64,000 bases of DNA from Firmicutes bacterium UBA2116 (GCA_002331025.1 DCYG01000007.1:62001-126000), one strand, 5' to 3'; counted from the first letter of the stretch, positions 35,216 to 43,594 are shown. Program-made: numbers and translations. The notes: generated by a model not told the origin, from the letters alone.

Positions 35216-36193
35216 CTACCTCTTTGTATATAAGTTATCTTTAAACACATGATGTTTTATACTGTACGGCTTATATGAAAGCAACGGCAGCAACTTTTGA
35301 ATGATAGAATTCAATAGAAAATTGCTGTGATGCACATACAAATATTTATATTGCTCCCTGCAGCCGATTTTTAATTTGCTTTCTTCAGCAGTCTGACCAA
35401 ATTCTATTGTACTTACCTGATTTTCAATTCCCACTTCAATTATTTTTAGGAGCATATTATAGTATATATCATATAGCTTTATATCTTCTTTATTAAATCC
35501 GCCGAATAAAAAGTAAAGAGTATCATTTATTGTTTTTAACTGAATAAAACCTATGATATCGTTAGTATATACATCTGAAAATTCATATATTTCAGCGTCA
35601 TATTCTCTGAAAAAGTCCGGTAGTAATGTTTCTAATGGGTTTTCGGTCCTTTTCATTATGCTCAGATAAAGCTTGTAATGATTTTCGTTGAATTCATTAT
35701 TGTCTATTTTTCTTATATTTAATTTATTTCTGAAGTTGAGAGCTTTGTTTATCCGCCTTCTGTACGGACTTCTTAAGCTGTTTAAATAATCATCAAAGGT
35801 TGAAAATTTGTTATCAAAAACAAAGGATGATAAAGTTTTTCCGCCGCTATTAAAAATGTTATCACCGTTAAGGAGGATTTTTAATCCCTTCTTCTTTTTT
35901 ATTATGCTTTCAATTTCAACATGATTGCCAAAATAACCCTTCATGCAGACGGAAACAGGCAGACCGATTATTTGAACATTAGCCTTTAAAGGGAACAAAT
36001 TTCTGAAATTGAACAAGTTTAATTTATGAGAATATGAAATCAAGAAACAGCTGTCTGTAAACTCATATTCCTGATTGCAGGGATTGACTTTTTCCAACAG
36101 TTTTAAAAGAGGCAGAAGATCTTCCATTCGATTTTTATATATGAAATGATAATGATTCGATTCAAAATCATTAATAGCTTTATATTTGATCAT
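35216..36193 (-). CDS. FemAB/BioF2-like GNAT acyltransferase
   Basis: A 325-residue protein whose middle and C-terminal parts resemble the FemAB-like GNAT fold: SLRSPYRRRINKALNFRNKLNIRKID, then the acceptor-half EIYEFSDVYTNDIIGFIQLKTINDTLYFLFGGFNKEDIKLYDIYYNMLLKIIEVGIENQVSTIEFGQTAEESKLKIGC. This class transfers acyl or aminoacyl groups to peptides, amino sugars or lipids. The start overlaps the end of the upstream GNAT gene by 14 bp, so they are translationally coupled. The donor and acceptor are unknown. Confidence 0.75.
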   Translation of the reverse strand: MIKYKAINDFESNHYHFIYKNRMEDLLPLLKLLEKVNPCNQEYEFTDSCFLISYSHKLNLFNFRNLFPLKANVQIIGLPVSVCMKGYFGNHVEIESIIKKKKGLKILLNGDNIFNSGGKTLSSFVFDNKFSTFDDYLNSLRSPYRRRINKALNFRNKLNIRKIDNNEFNENHYKLYLSIMKRTENPLETLLPDFFREYDAEIYEFSDVYTNDIIGFIQLKTINDTLYFLFGGFNKEDIKLYDIYYNMLLKIIEVGIENQVSTIEFGQTAEESKLKIGCREQYKYLYVHHSNFLLNSIIQKLLPLLSYKPYSIKHHVFKDNLYTKR

Positions 36194-37271
36194 TATTCAA
36201 TACCTTGATGTATGCCTTATAGCACTTAGATTCACAGTCAGCCCACTTGATGCCGAAGCTTTTAGACTTAGTATTATCCGATAAAATCCAACCGGATTCC
36301 ATATAATCATACTTACCCTTGATGCATTTGAAGCAATAGTTGAACAGGCAAAGTATTGCACCTTTGCTTCTTTCACCCGGAATTACACCCATTTCCACAA
36401 TTTTAAAGGTGTCAATTTTATGAGAAAATAACCTGTTTTTAATAACTGTTTTTAATCCGACTGTTTCATTTGAACTCATTATTTGATTAAAATCCGGATA
36501 CCAGAGCATAAAGCCAACGGAAGTACCGTTCTTTTCAACAAAGAGTAAATTTTCCGGTTTAATCAGAAACCTTAAGTCCTTAAACAATTCGTAATCTTCT
36601 TCTTTTTTTCTTGGATAGTAAAATAAATGTTCTTTAAAGCTTAAATTATTTATAGCGGTATATATTTCAGCTTCACGCTTTAAATTACTAAAATCGGCTT
36701 CTCTTACGGTGTAAATTCCATTTAATCTGTCAACAATTTCATCGCTTAATAGTTTGTCCGTATTTCGCATGTCTTTTTTGTAGCTTACCATTTCTATAGC
36801 TTCAAAATTATTTGATGTAAAGAATTCATGGTAAAATTCAGGATTGTGCGCCATACCGAAGCTTTGTTTTTTATCATAGCCGCTTGCCAAAAATCCAAGC
36901 CCGTAATTAACGTGTATATTCAAAGAGGCGCTTAATTTGTAAGCACCCTTTTCATATGCAAATTGTTCAGCTCTGTCCAAAATTAGCTTAAATGCGTTTT
37001 GGTTTAATTCAGTGGCTTCAAAAAAACCAATCTGAACAAAATCGTGCATTCTATAAGCAAATGCCAAAACGCAAATCATTATTATCCTACCATTGTCTAT
37101 AACCATCAACGGCTCTAAATCTACTGATTTGCACAGCTCAGAGGTTCCATAAACCAAGCCCTTCAACAATCCCGACATTGAATCTCTTTTAAGTGGATTA
37201 TCTAAATATTGACTTTTATAAAAATTTATAAAATTTTTCCTGTCTTTATCTGTTATATTGACTAATTCCAT
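36180..37271 (-). CDS. Large GNAT-like acyltransferase
   Basis: About 363 residues from the ATG preceded by TTTGGAG at 6-bp spacing (a TTG 12 bp further upstream is less likely). The N-terminal half (ITDKDRKNFINFYKSQYLDNPLKRD, then FVQIGFFEATELNQNAFKLILDRAEQFAYEKGAYKLSASLN) looks like a divergent GNAT domain. The second half (LLFVEKNGTSVGFMLWYPDFN ... FKIVEMGVIPGERSKGAILCLFNYC) carries an acetyl-CoA-pocket-like V-x-P-x-x-R-x-x-G pattern. Two GNAT-like proteins in tandem with rSAM enzymes imply acylation of the product. It starts 9 bp after the CDGSH gene. Confidence 0.72.
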   Translation of the reverse strand: MELVNITDKDRKNFINFYKSQYLDNPLKRDSMSGLLKGLVYGTSELCKSVDLEPLMVIDNGRIIMICVLAFAYRMHDFVQIGFFEATELNQNAFKLILDRAEQFAYEKGAYKLSASLNIHVNYGLGFLASGYDKKQSFGMAHNPEFYHEFFTSNNFEAIEMVSYKKDMRNTDKLLSDEIVDRLNGIYTVREADFSNLKREAEIYTAINNLSFKEHLFYYPRKKEEDYELFKDLRFLIKPENLLFVEKNGTSVGFMLWYPDFNQIMSSNETVGLKTVIKNRLFSHKIDTFKIVEMGVIPGERSKGAILCLFNYCFKCIKGKYDYMESGWILSDNTKSKSFGIKWADCESKCYKAYIKVLNNDQI

Positions 37272-37292
37272 TGTTTGCTCCAAATTTTCACC

Positions 37293-37982
37293 CTAACACT
37301 TGTCTCTGAATTTTATTCTGACATGGGAAGAATCACAAAATGGTTTAATTTTAGATTTTCCGCATCGGCAAAGTGTTTGTCTGTTTCTTACTTCATATAT
37401 AACACCGTCAACTGATTCTATAGGAATATAGCCCTTAACGTAAATAGGACCGCTGACATTCAGTTCTTCGTCCTGAAGTATTTCTATAGAAGGCTCCAGT
37501 TCCGGCTCAATTTCTTCATTATTCTTAGTGACGGCAAGCAATCTTCCTGCGGGGCATTCTACAGCGGCAATGATTGCCTCTTCCTTCAGATGCTCGTCAT
37601 CAGAGTTTTCTGTCAGCTCCCATGCGTCTCCGTCGTTTCTGTGACAAAACCGGGCATAGGCGCATCTGCCGTCATCCAGCAATGTAATTTCAGGTCCTTC
37701 AAATACTTCAGCACGCTCTTTAAACAGTTTTTTTGAAGCAGTTTCTGTTCCGTCAAATTTAATTTTACTATGAGCTCCGTCACAAAAAGGATGCTTATCA
37801 GAGCGACCGCATCTGCATAGCAAGTAGCTGTCAGTACCTATTAGTTCTTCCCCGTCTTTATATTCATATTGATTGACCTTTAAAACAATAATTTTTTCGC
37901 TTAAAGGAACATTGCCTGTAACCCTGTAAGGACCATTCTTTATAATTTTTATTTTTTGTTTATTATTCATAAACTTATCCAT
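37293..37982 (-). CDS. Double-CDGSH iron-sulfur protein with central Fer4-like domain
   Basis: A 229-residue protein with two CDGSH motifs: CRCGRSDKHPFCDGAH (about 56-71) and CRCGKSKIKPFCDSSH (about 204-219), the latter with Gly replaced by Ser. Each can hold a [2Fe-2S] cluster with three Cys and one His. Between them is a divergent single-cluster ferredoxin-like segment (CAYARFC near 108 and ECPAGRL near 142), the Fer4_19 pattern. It is probably an electron carrier. It is the first gene of the rSAM operon and could feed electrons to the radical SAM enzymes or act on redox stress. Confidence 0.85.
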   Translation of the reverse strand: MDKFMNNKQKIKIIKNGPYRVTGNVPLSEKIIVLKVNQYEYKDGEELIGTDSYLLCRCGRSDKHPFCDGAHSKIKFDGTETASKKLFKERAEVFEGPEITLLDDGRCAYARFCHRNDGDAWELTENSDDEHLKEEAIIAAVECPAGRLLAVTKNNEEIEPELEPSIEILQDEELNVSGPIYVKGYIPIESVDGVIYEVRNRQTLCRCGKSKIKPFCDSSHVRIKFRDKC

Positions 37983-38020
37983 TCATAATTTTGTTTGATA
38001 TTATTTTAATTTAAATAATT

Positions 38021-38083
38021 ATATCATATCTGAGCCGAGTGCAGCGCAAGCTTGCTTGCATTGCCGAGGCGATGATATGATAT
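38021..38083. repeat. Hairpin-forming GC-rich insert in AT-rich intergenic DNA
   Basis: ATATCATATC (38021-38030) and GATATGATAT (38074-38083) are perfect 10-bp inverted arms. They enclose a GC-rich centre that holds GCAAGC/GCTTGC and two GCCGAG copies. It lies in the promoter region of the rSAM operon. The surrounding 37983-38276 interval is otherwise AT-rich; a second short motif (TTGTCATTCCGGTTGG at 38149) resembles common intergenic repeats. Confidence 0.55.
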
Positions 38084-38223
38084 ATGTATTATAGCATACA
38101 TTGTCAAATACGTAAAATGTTGATTTTACCATTGAAAGAGGCGGATTTGTCATTCCGGTTGGTAGCGAAGAACCTTCTTTGTTATTCACATAAAATTATT
38201 TATTTTAAAACAACTAATATTTT

Positions 38224-38247
38224 GTTAAACATATAAATTTTGGGTAT
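38224..38247 (+). promoter_or_regulatory. Possible sigma-B-type promoter of MDR gene 1
   Basis: GTTAAA (38224-38229), 12-bp spacer, GGGTAT (38242-38247). The layout resembles the general-stress consensus GTTT-N12-14-GGGTA. A matching element lies before the paralogue at 50891-50914. A TATACT further on could instead be a sigma-A -10. Confidence 0.4.
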
Positions 38248-38282
38248 AACACATATATACTATTAAAAAGGGAGAGATGCAA

Positions 38283-39281
38283 TTGAAAGCAATGGTGATA
38301 AATAAAACAGGCGGTCCGGAAGTCTTTGAAATGATGGATATAGATTTTCCCGAATTAAAACCGGGATATGTATTAGTAAAGGTGGTTGCAAGCAGTTTAA
38401 ATCCTTTAGAAACCAAAATAAGATCAGGCTTAACTCCTGCAATTATTCCTCAGTTTCCTGCTGTTCTTAATGCAGATTTTTCAGGATCCGTAATGCGGGT
38501 AAGTGAAGGTGTGCAAAAGGTTAAGATAGGCGATGAAGTTTATGGTTTCGTCGGTGGAATAAAAAATGAATGGGGTGCATTGGCAGAATATATATTGGTG
38601 GATGAAGATTTATTATGCATCAAGCCAAGCAATTTAGACTTTTATGAGGCAGCAATGTTTCCCTTGGTGGGCATTACCGCATGGAGAGCAATTATTGAAA
38701 ATTCTAATATAAAGACTAATGATAAGGTGCTTATACACGGTGCTGCAGGAGGAGTGGGGCATATTGCGGTACAATTGGCAAAATTATTGAATGCAAAAGT
38801 TTATGCCACTGTTTCAAATAAAGAAAAAGGAGAAATTGCTAAAAGCTTCGGAGCTGATTATATAATAAATTATAAGACGGAGGATGTTGAACAATATGTA
38901 AATAAGTATACAGGCGGTTCCGGCTTTGATGTTGTTTTCGATACAATAGGAGGCAATAATCTATTAAACAGCTTCAATGCGGTTAAAACAGGCGGTCTAG
39001 TTTTAACCACCAATACAAGAGTAACACTTGATTTAAGTTTAATGCACAGTAAATCTATAGCTCTTAAAGCAATATTCATGGTACTTCCTGTTATAACAAA
39101 TGCTAACAGGTATGAAATAGGCAATATTTTAAATGAAATGAAAAACCTGATAGAAGCAGGTAATCTCAGAATTTTAAAAGATAAAGAAGAATTTAAGTTT
39201 TCAGAAATTGCCAAGGCGCACGAATATTATGAATCGGGTCAGGCAACGGGGAAGATACTTTTAATAAACGACTTACAATAA
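38283..39281 (+). CDS. Zinc-less MDR oxidoreductase (quinone reductase-like), copy 1
   Basis: A 332-residue NADPH-dependent medium-chain dehydrogenase of the zinc-independent quinone oxidoreductase type. Motifs: KAMVINKTGGPEVFE, ASSLNPLETKIRSG, the nucleotide-binding LIHGAAGGVGHIAVQLAKLL, GADYIINYKTED and FDVVFDTIGG. Zinc-ligand cysteines are absent. The TTG at 38283 is chosen because it aligns with the ATG of the paralogue at 50950 and has AAGGGAG at proper spacing; the ATG at 38277 is only 2 bp from the RBS. It is monogenic and followed by a composite repeat. Confidence 0.9.
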   Translation: MKAMVINKTGGPEVFEMMDIDFPELKPGYVLVKVVASSLNPLETKIRSGLTPAIIPQFPAVLNADFSGSVMRVSEGVQKVKIGDEVYGFVGGIKNEWGALAEYILVDEDLLCIKPSNLDFYEAAMFPLVGITAWRAIIENSNIKTNDKVLIHGAAGGVGHIAVQLAKLLNAKVYATVSNKEKGEIAKSFGADYIINYKTEDVEQYVNKYTGGSGFDVVFDTIGGNNLLNSFNAVKTGGLVLTTNTRVTLDLSLMHSKSIALKAIFMVLPVITNANRYEIGNILNEMKNLIEAGNLRILKDKEEFKFSEIAKAHEYYESGQATGKILLINDLQ

Positions 39282-39284
39282 TAA

Positions 39285-39489
39285 ACGGGCGGAATTTCCA
39301 CCCGTTCAGGCTGCTGAAAAAGCCCCCCTGCATCGTTGCCGTTCATCCGGTCAATCCTCACGTATGTCTAATACGCTGCGGTTGCCCGTCTTCCGGCGCC
39401 TTGCAGGATGAACTTTTTCAACAGCCTATCATCTTGATGACTTTGTCATCAATCTGAACGGGTGGAATTTCCGCCCGTTCAGGTTGCTG
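39285..39489. repeat. Composite palindromic element with direct-repeat flanks
   Basis: Two near-identical 33-bp direct repeats (39285-39317 and 39457-39489, 3 differences), each itself a hairpin (GGGCGGAA/TTCCACCC type), enclose a GC-rich unit. That unit has 14-bp inverted ends (GGCTGCTGAAAAAG at 39309, CTTTTTCAACAGCC ending 39426) around a central CGTATGTCTAATACG palindrome. A perfect TTGATGACTTTGTCATCAA hairpin follows at 39434-39452. The element is non-coding and lies between convergent genes, so it could also terminate transcription. Confidence 0.8.
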
Positions 39490-40098
39490 TTATAAATTTG
39501 TTTTTGTTTGCCAATAGTATATTGCAAGCTGTGTTCTGTCACGAAGCTCAAGCTTTTCTAAAATAATTGAAATATTGTTTCTCACAGTACCCTCGCCTAT
39601 ATAAAGCTGGTAAGCTATTTCTTTATTGTTCAGTCCATTGGCGATGAGTTCTAATATGTCATTTTCTCTTGGTGTTAACAGCTTTGATTTTTTGGACTCA
39701 GAAAAGCTTTTTAAAGCATCTTCACTTATAATAGGCAGACCTGCATATACTGCTTTAATAGTGTTTTTTTGTTTTTCTGTATCATCAGATTTCAATAAAT
39801 ACCCTGAAGCACCGGCTTGTAAGGATTGGTGAATATTTTTATAATCATGAAAGGTTGTAAGCATTATAATCTTAATATCAGGATTAAATTTCCTGATGGT
39901 TCTGCAGGCACTGATACCGTCCATAACAGGCATTTGAATATCCATCAGAACAACATCAACATTATTTTTTTCGCAAAAATCTACAGCTTCATTACCATTA
40001 AGGGCATGACCTGCTATTTCAAATTCATCATCCACAGATAAAATAATATCAAGGGATTCAATAACTATTTCATCATCATCTACTATCAGTAATTTCAT
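39490..40098 (-). CDS. NarL/LuxR-type response regulator
   Basis: About 203 residues. The receiver starts KLLIVDDDEIVIESL; its phospho-Asp is in VDVVLMDIQMPVMDG and the KSDD segment supplies the conserved Lys. The C-terminal LuxR HTH is LTPRENDILELIANGLNNKEIAYQLYIGEGTVRNNISIILEKLELRDRTQLAIYY. The start at 40098 follows AGGTGA, 4 bp after the kinase stop. It is the last gene of the ABC-kinase-regulator operon and probably binds the dyad near 43579 to control that operon. Confidence 0.92.
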   Translation of the reverse strand: MKLLIVDDDEIVIESLDIILSVDDEFEIAGHALNGNEAVDFCEKNNVDVVLMDIQMPVMDGISACRTIRKFNPDIKIIMLTTFHDYKNIHQSLQAGASGYLLKSDDTEKQKNTIKAVYAGLPIISEDALKSFSESKKSKLLTPRENDILELIANGLNNKEIAYQLYIGEGTVRNNISIILEKLELRDRTQLAIYYWQTKTNL

Positions 40099-40102
40099 GA
40101 TA

Positions 40103-41197
40103 TCACCTGCCATTTTCAATCGGTATAATAATTATTAATTTAAAGCTGTCTTGTTTTTGAATACTTACGCTTCCGTTTATGGCTTCTAATCTGCTGCGCA
40201 TATATCGTAATCCATTTCCGGTTATTTTATCATTACTATCTTTCATACCATCATTTTCAATTGTTAATTTAACTATATAATCTGTAACGGCAAGATTTAA
40301 ACTTATATGTTCTGGTATCGCATGTTTTGTAATGTTAGTTAAAGCTTCTTTGACAGACATTAAAATCAGCTGCCATATATAGGGCTTTAACCTTAAAACA
40401 TCTCCGCTATGGGTAAAATCTATATGATATATATAATTTTCAATTAAATATGTTAAGTCATTAAAACCTGTTTCAAGCAAAGGCTCGATATATTGGACAG
40501 AATCCTTTAATTGCTTTAATGAATATTCTATTTTTTCCTCTACCCTTTTAAGTGTGTTTTCTGCTTGCTCCCTTTTATTGTTTTCTATAAGGGCCTTATA
40601 TGCCTTGATAGACAAATGGGCCGCTGTAAGCTCGTGACCCAGGCTGTCATGGAGTATTTCTGCTATTCGCTGCCTTTCAGCAAGACGGGATATTCTTTCG
40701 GTATCCTGATAGTCGGAAAGCAAATGGGATTGAACCTGTTCTAACTCATAAATTCGTCTGCGCAGATCATCAGCCAGATTTATATTGTAAGCATTATCCC
40801 TTGACCACAGATATAATATAGTCCCGAATACTATTGCTTGAATCAAAAGTAAATAAAAAGTGAGATAGTTAAATACAAGCCCTATTATAATTATTGGAAT
40901 TATATATATAAATTTATTTTTATAAGCAAAATAATACGCAAAGATAAATAAGAATAAATGTGCGGAAGGATACAATATCGAAATTAATATAATGATACAT
41001 TCATCAATCAGCATGTAATTTGGATTTAAGTCGAATCTCCACCTTAATATTATGCTGAAAACTGTAAATATAAAAATCAAAAAAACCATTGGACTGCTTA
41101 CAGGTATTATTATGCTTAACAATATAAAAAACTGCATTATCATAATAATTAAATATAATTCCTGTGGATTTATGTTCAATGGTTTCTTTGTTAACAT
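40103..41197 (-). CDS. Sensor histidine kinase, HisKA_3 (DesK/NarL-partner) type
   Basis: A 364-residue kinase. The first ~150 residues contain about five membrane helices with little extracytoplasmic sequence, typical of membrane-sensing kinases. The dimerisation motif LAERQRIAEILHDSLGHELTAAHLSIKAYKAL holds the phospho-His. The HATPase is short (VKEALTNITKHAIPEHISLNLAV, NDGMKDSNDKITGNGLRYMRSRLEAING). It partners with the NarL-type regulator 4 bp downstream and directly abuts the ABC permease gene, suggesting it senses the transporter or its substrate. Confidence 0.9.
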   Translation of the reverse strand: MLTKKPLNINPQELYLIIMIMQFFILLSIIIPVSSPMVFLIFIFTVFSIILRWRFDLNPNYMLIDECIIILISILYPSAHLFLFIFAYYFAYKNKFIYIIPIIIIGLVFNYLTFYLLLIQAIVFGTILYLWSRDNAYNINLADDLRRRIYELEQVQSHLLSDYQDTERISRLAERQRIAEILHDSLGHELTAAHLSIKAYKALIENNKREQAENTLKRVEEKIEYSLKQLKDSVQYIEPLLETGFNDLTYLIENYIYHIDFTHSGDVLRLKPYIWQLILMSVKEALTNITKHAIPEHISLNLAVTDYIVKLTIENDGMKDSNDKITGNGLRYMRSRLEAINGSVSIQKQDSFKLIIIIPIENGR

Positions 41198-41875
41198 TTA
41201 ATATCTCCTTCTGCTGCCAATCAATAAGAATATTATTGAGTACAATAATAACACAAAAAGTGATATTGTTACAATTTTAATATTACCTTCGTATAGTGAA
41301 TCGAGTCCGTAAGGGAGCCAGTAAGTAGGCAGCAATATCGCAATATTACGAATAGCCTCCGGTATAATACGCAATGGCATTGATATCCCGCTTATCAAGC
41401 ACAAGATTGAGCCAACTCCTGAAAAAATACCAAATGAAAGATTATAGGACTTAAAAAGCGAGTTCCAAAAGAAGCAAAATGCAACAGCCATTATATTAAA
41501 TGTAAAATGCAGAGAAAAAACCAAAGCATAGTTAATAGCAATATCATTCCAATAAACAGCAATTCCTATTATAAAGATAATACTTTGTACTGCAAATATT
41601 AACACATAAGCTAACAGATGTGAGAATAAATAATTAATATAATCGATTGGAGCTGCTGAAATACGAAGTATTATTTTATTCATGCGCTCTTCAACTATTG
41701 GCTTGCATAAAAGAAAGCCGGTAAACAGACTCAGCATTCCATACAAATATAAACCGGTTGGGTAACCATATCCGGTAGGTGGTATGAATATTAAACCTAT
41801 CGGTAAAATCAGTATTATTAATAAGTTAATTGGTTGAGAAATAGTTCTCCTTAAAGCATGCTTAAATATAATCAT
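41198..41875 (-). CDS. ABC-2 type transporter permease, second subunit
   Basis: A 225-residue permease with six membrane segments (for example PINLLIILILPIGLIFIPP and LSLFVLLLYSIIFLLIG). GISMPLRIIPEAIRNIAILLPTYWLPYGLDSLYEGN is the C-terminal ABC-2 family signature (the P-x-x-x-x-x-x-Y/W-P-x-x-x motif before the last helix). The start overlaps the upstream permease stop by 4 bp and the kinase follows without a gap. With the ATPase it likely exports a drug, peptide or lipid. Confidence 0.88.
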   Translation of the reverse strand: MIIFKHALRRTISQPINLLIILILPIGLIFIPPTGYGYPTGLYLYGMLSLFTGFLLCKPIVEERMNKIILRISAAPIDYINYLFSHLLAYVLIFAVQSIIFIIGIAVYWNDIAINYALVFSLHFTFNIMAVAFCFFWNSLFKSYNLSFGIFSGVGSILCLISGISMPLRIIPEAIRNIAILLPTYWLPYGLDSLYEGNIKIVTISLFVLLLYSIIFLLIGSRRRY

Positions 41876-42597
41876 AAAATCACCTTCTTACTCAGAGGTT
41901 TTATTACAATATATAGAATCACTATTAATACCAATAGTGAAGTAACACCTATAATTATATTTTTAGTGTTTCCGTTGATAACTCCATATATTGCTGTATT
42001 GGCTAAAGACATAGGGGTAAGATAATCTTTAAAAAGATTTAAAATTCTGTTATCAGGCAATGGAAAGTATAATCCTGTCAATATGGGTGCAACAGTACCA
42101 TATAATGATGTTACAGCAGTTGCGGTATTTACCTTTTTAGCTGTAAATAAAACTACTGCACCAAGCAGCTGATTAAAAACAACGGAAATTAACATTACTA
42201 TTAAAATAAGGATTAAGTTTTTAAATTTTGCGTCAAGAACAATTATTGAAAAAAGTATAATAAACAATGTCTGCAAAAAACTTACTATAATACCTGTAAA
42301 TAATACAGACAAAACAATTTTACGTGGATTAACCGGTGCTGCCAATAATCTGTCATGCATCGGAGTCAAAAAATCCTGTCCCAGAGTTTCAAAGCTTATA
42401 GCTGAGCCATATATTTGAAACGTTAACGAGAAACCAATGGTCAGTACAGTTGTTATAAGACTTAAGTCAACTCCCAGATATGCATATTGGGTTTTATTAA
42501 TATAGGTAAAAAATGCTATTAATAAAATGGGCAAAAATATGAGGATGAGATGCCCTATCAAATCCCTGCCTGAACGTAATAAATGAAATTTAAACAT
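41872..42597 (-). CDS. ABC-2 type transporter permease, first subunit
   Basis: A 241-residue protein with six membrane helices: LRSGRDLIGHLILIFLPILLIAFF at the start, FETLGQDFLTPMHDRLLAAPVNPRKIVLSVLFTG in the cytoplasmic loop typical of ABC-2 exporters, and LYFPLPDNRILNLFKDYLTPMSLANTAIYG before the last helix. It overlaps the ATPase gene by 1 bp and the next permease by 4 bp, a strictly coupled set. Two different permease subunits imply a heterodimeric pore. Confidence 0.88.
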   Translation of the reverse strand: MFKFHLLRSGRDLIGHLILIFLPILLIAFFTYINKTQYAYLGVDLSLITTVLTIGFSLTFQIYGSAISFETLGQDFLTPMHDRLLAAPVNPRKIVLSVLFTGIIVSFLQTLFIILFSIIVLDAKFKNLILILIVMLISVVFNQLLGAVVLFTAKKVNTATAVTSLYGTVAPILTGLYFPLPDNRILNLFKDYLTPMSLANTAIYGVINGNTKNIIIGVTSLLVLIVILYIVIKPLSKKVIL

Positions 42598-43532
42598 TAT
42601 TCCACCTCATCTCTTAATTGCTTCCCTGTTAATGTTAAGAAGACATCCTCAAGATTTGGCTGCTTAGAATTTACATTAATAATCTTCAGAGGAGCAAGTA
42701 CTGTCACAATTTTATCTATAATGGACACTCCTCCCGGTACAATAATATGATATTGATTATTTTTTATTATAACTTCTTTTATATCATGTATTTCCAATAA
42801 TTCTTTCCTTTGAGTTTCGCTTGAAATCGCAACGTCAACTAAAATATGCGAATCTCCTTTTATGCGACCTATAAGCTCCTGCAGTGTTCCGGATGCAATT
42901 ACGTGTCCCTGATCCATTATATAAACCCTGTCCGCAACAGCTTCTACCTCTTCAATGTAATGTGAAGTATAAATGACACTTGTACCTTCAGCAGAAACTT
43001 TCTTAACGAATTCTAATATATAGTTCCTTGATTGAGGATCAATACCTACAGTAGGTTCATCCATAATCAGTAATTTTGGTCGGTGTAAAATAGAGCATCC
43101 TATATTTAATCTTCTTTTCATCCCTCCGGAAAAACTGCCCGGACGGTCATTCAATCTTTCTTCCAATCCGATAATTTTAGCCACTTCATTAATTCTATCT
43201 TTTAATTCATCCTTTTGTAAGCCGTACAAGCTTCCGAAAAACGCAAGATTTTCTTTGGCTGTCATGTCTTCATATATTGTTATTTCCTGAGTTACAAAGC
43301 CTATTTTACTTTTTATTTCTTTGTTTTTTCCATCCTGCCTTATATTAAAAACAGATATATCACCTTCATCAACAGGAAGCAGCCCTATTATTGCTTTTAT
43401 ACCGGTTGTTTTTCCAGCACCGTTAGGACCAAGAAGACCTACGACCTCTCCCTCATTTACATTTAAGGATAAATAATCTAAAGCTAAGTTTTTACCAAAT
43501 CTTTTAATTACATTTTCCATATTTAAAATCAT
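42597..43532 (-). CDS. ABC transporter ATP-binding protein (drug/peptide export type)
   Basis: About 311 residues from the ATG at 43532, which follows GAGGTG at 6 bp; an upstream in-frame extension lacks an RBS. Walker A GLLGPNGAGKTTGIKAI, Q-loop FVTQEITIYEDMTAKENL, signature SFSGGMKRRLNIGCSIL, Walker B LLIMDEPTVGIDPQ, and the H-loop in YTSHYIEEVE are intact. The C-terminal ~80 residues form the DrrA-type accessory domain (ending LEDVFLTLTGKQLRDE). It is the first gene of the operon with two permeases, kinase and regulator. Confidence 0.93.
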   Translation of the reverse strand: MILNMENVIKRFGKNLALDYLSLNVNEGEVVGLLGPNGAGKTTGIKAIIGLLPVDEGDISVFNIRQDGKNKEIKSKIGFVTQEITIYEDMTAKENLAFFGSLYGLQKDELKDRINEVAKIIGLEERLNDRPGSFSGGMKRRLNIGCSILHRPKLLIMDEPTVGIDPQSRNYILEFVKKVSAEGTSVIYTSHYIEEVEAVADRVYIMDQGHVIASGTLQELIGRIKGDSHILVDVAISSETQRKELLEIHDIKEVIIKNNQYHIIVPGGVSIIDKIVTVLAPLKIINVNSKQPNLEDVFLTLTGKQLRDEVE

Positions 43533-43550
43533 TTTTTTCACCTCAGTGAC

Positions 43551-43594
43551 ATTATAATATACCAAATCATTATTTTTTAGTTACATTTGTAACT
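43551..43594 (-). promoter_or_regulatory. Promoter and operator dyad of the ABC/two-component operon
   Basis: AGTTACA (43579-43585), TT, TGTAACT (43588-43594) is a perfect 7-2-7 dyad. On the minus strand a TATAAT (43556-43551) lies so that the dyad falls at or just upstream of a poor -35. This is the usual position for an activating response regulator, most simply the NarL-type protein encoded in the operon. Confidence 0.65.

Noticed and set aside
38277..38282. ATG at 38277 as start of MDR copy 1
   Set aside because: It lies only about 2 bp after the GGGAG RBS; the TTG at 38283 aligns with the paralogue's ATG and has correct spacing.
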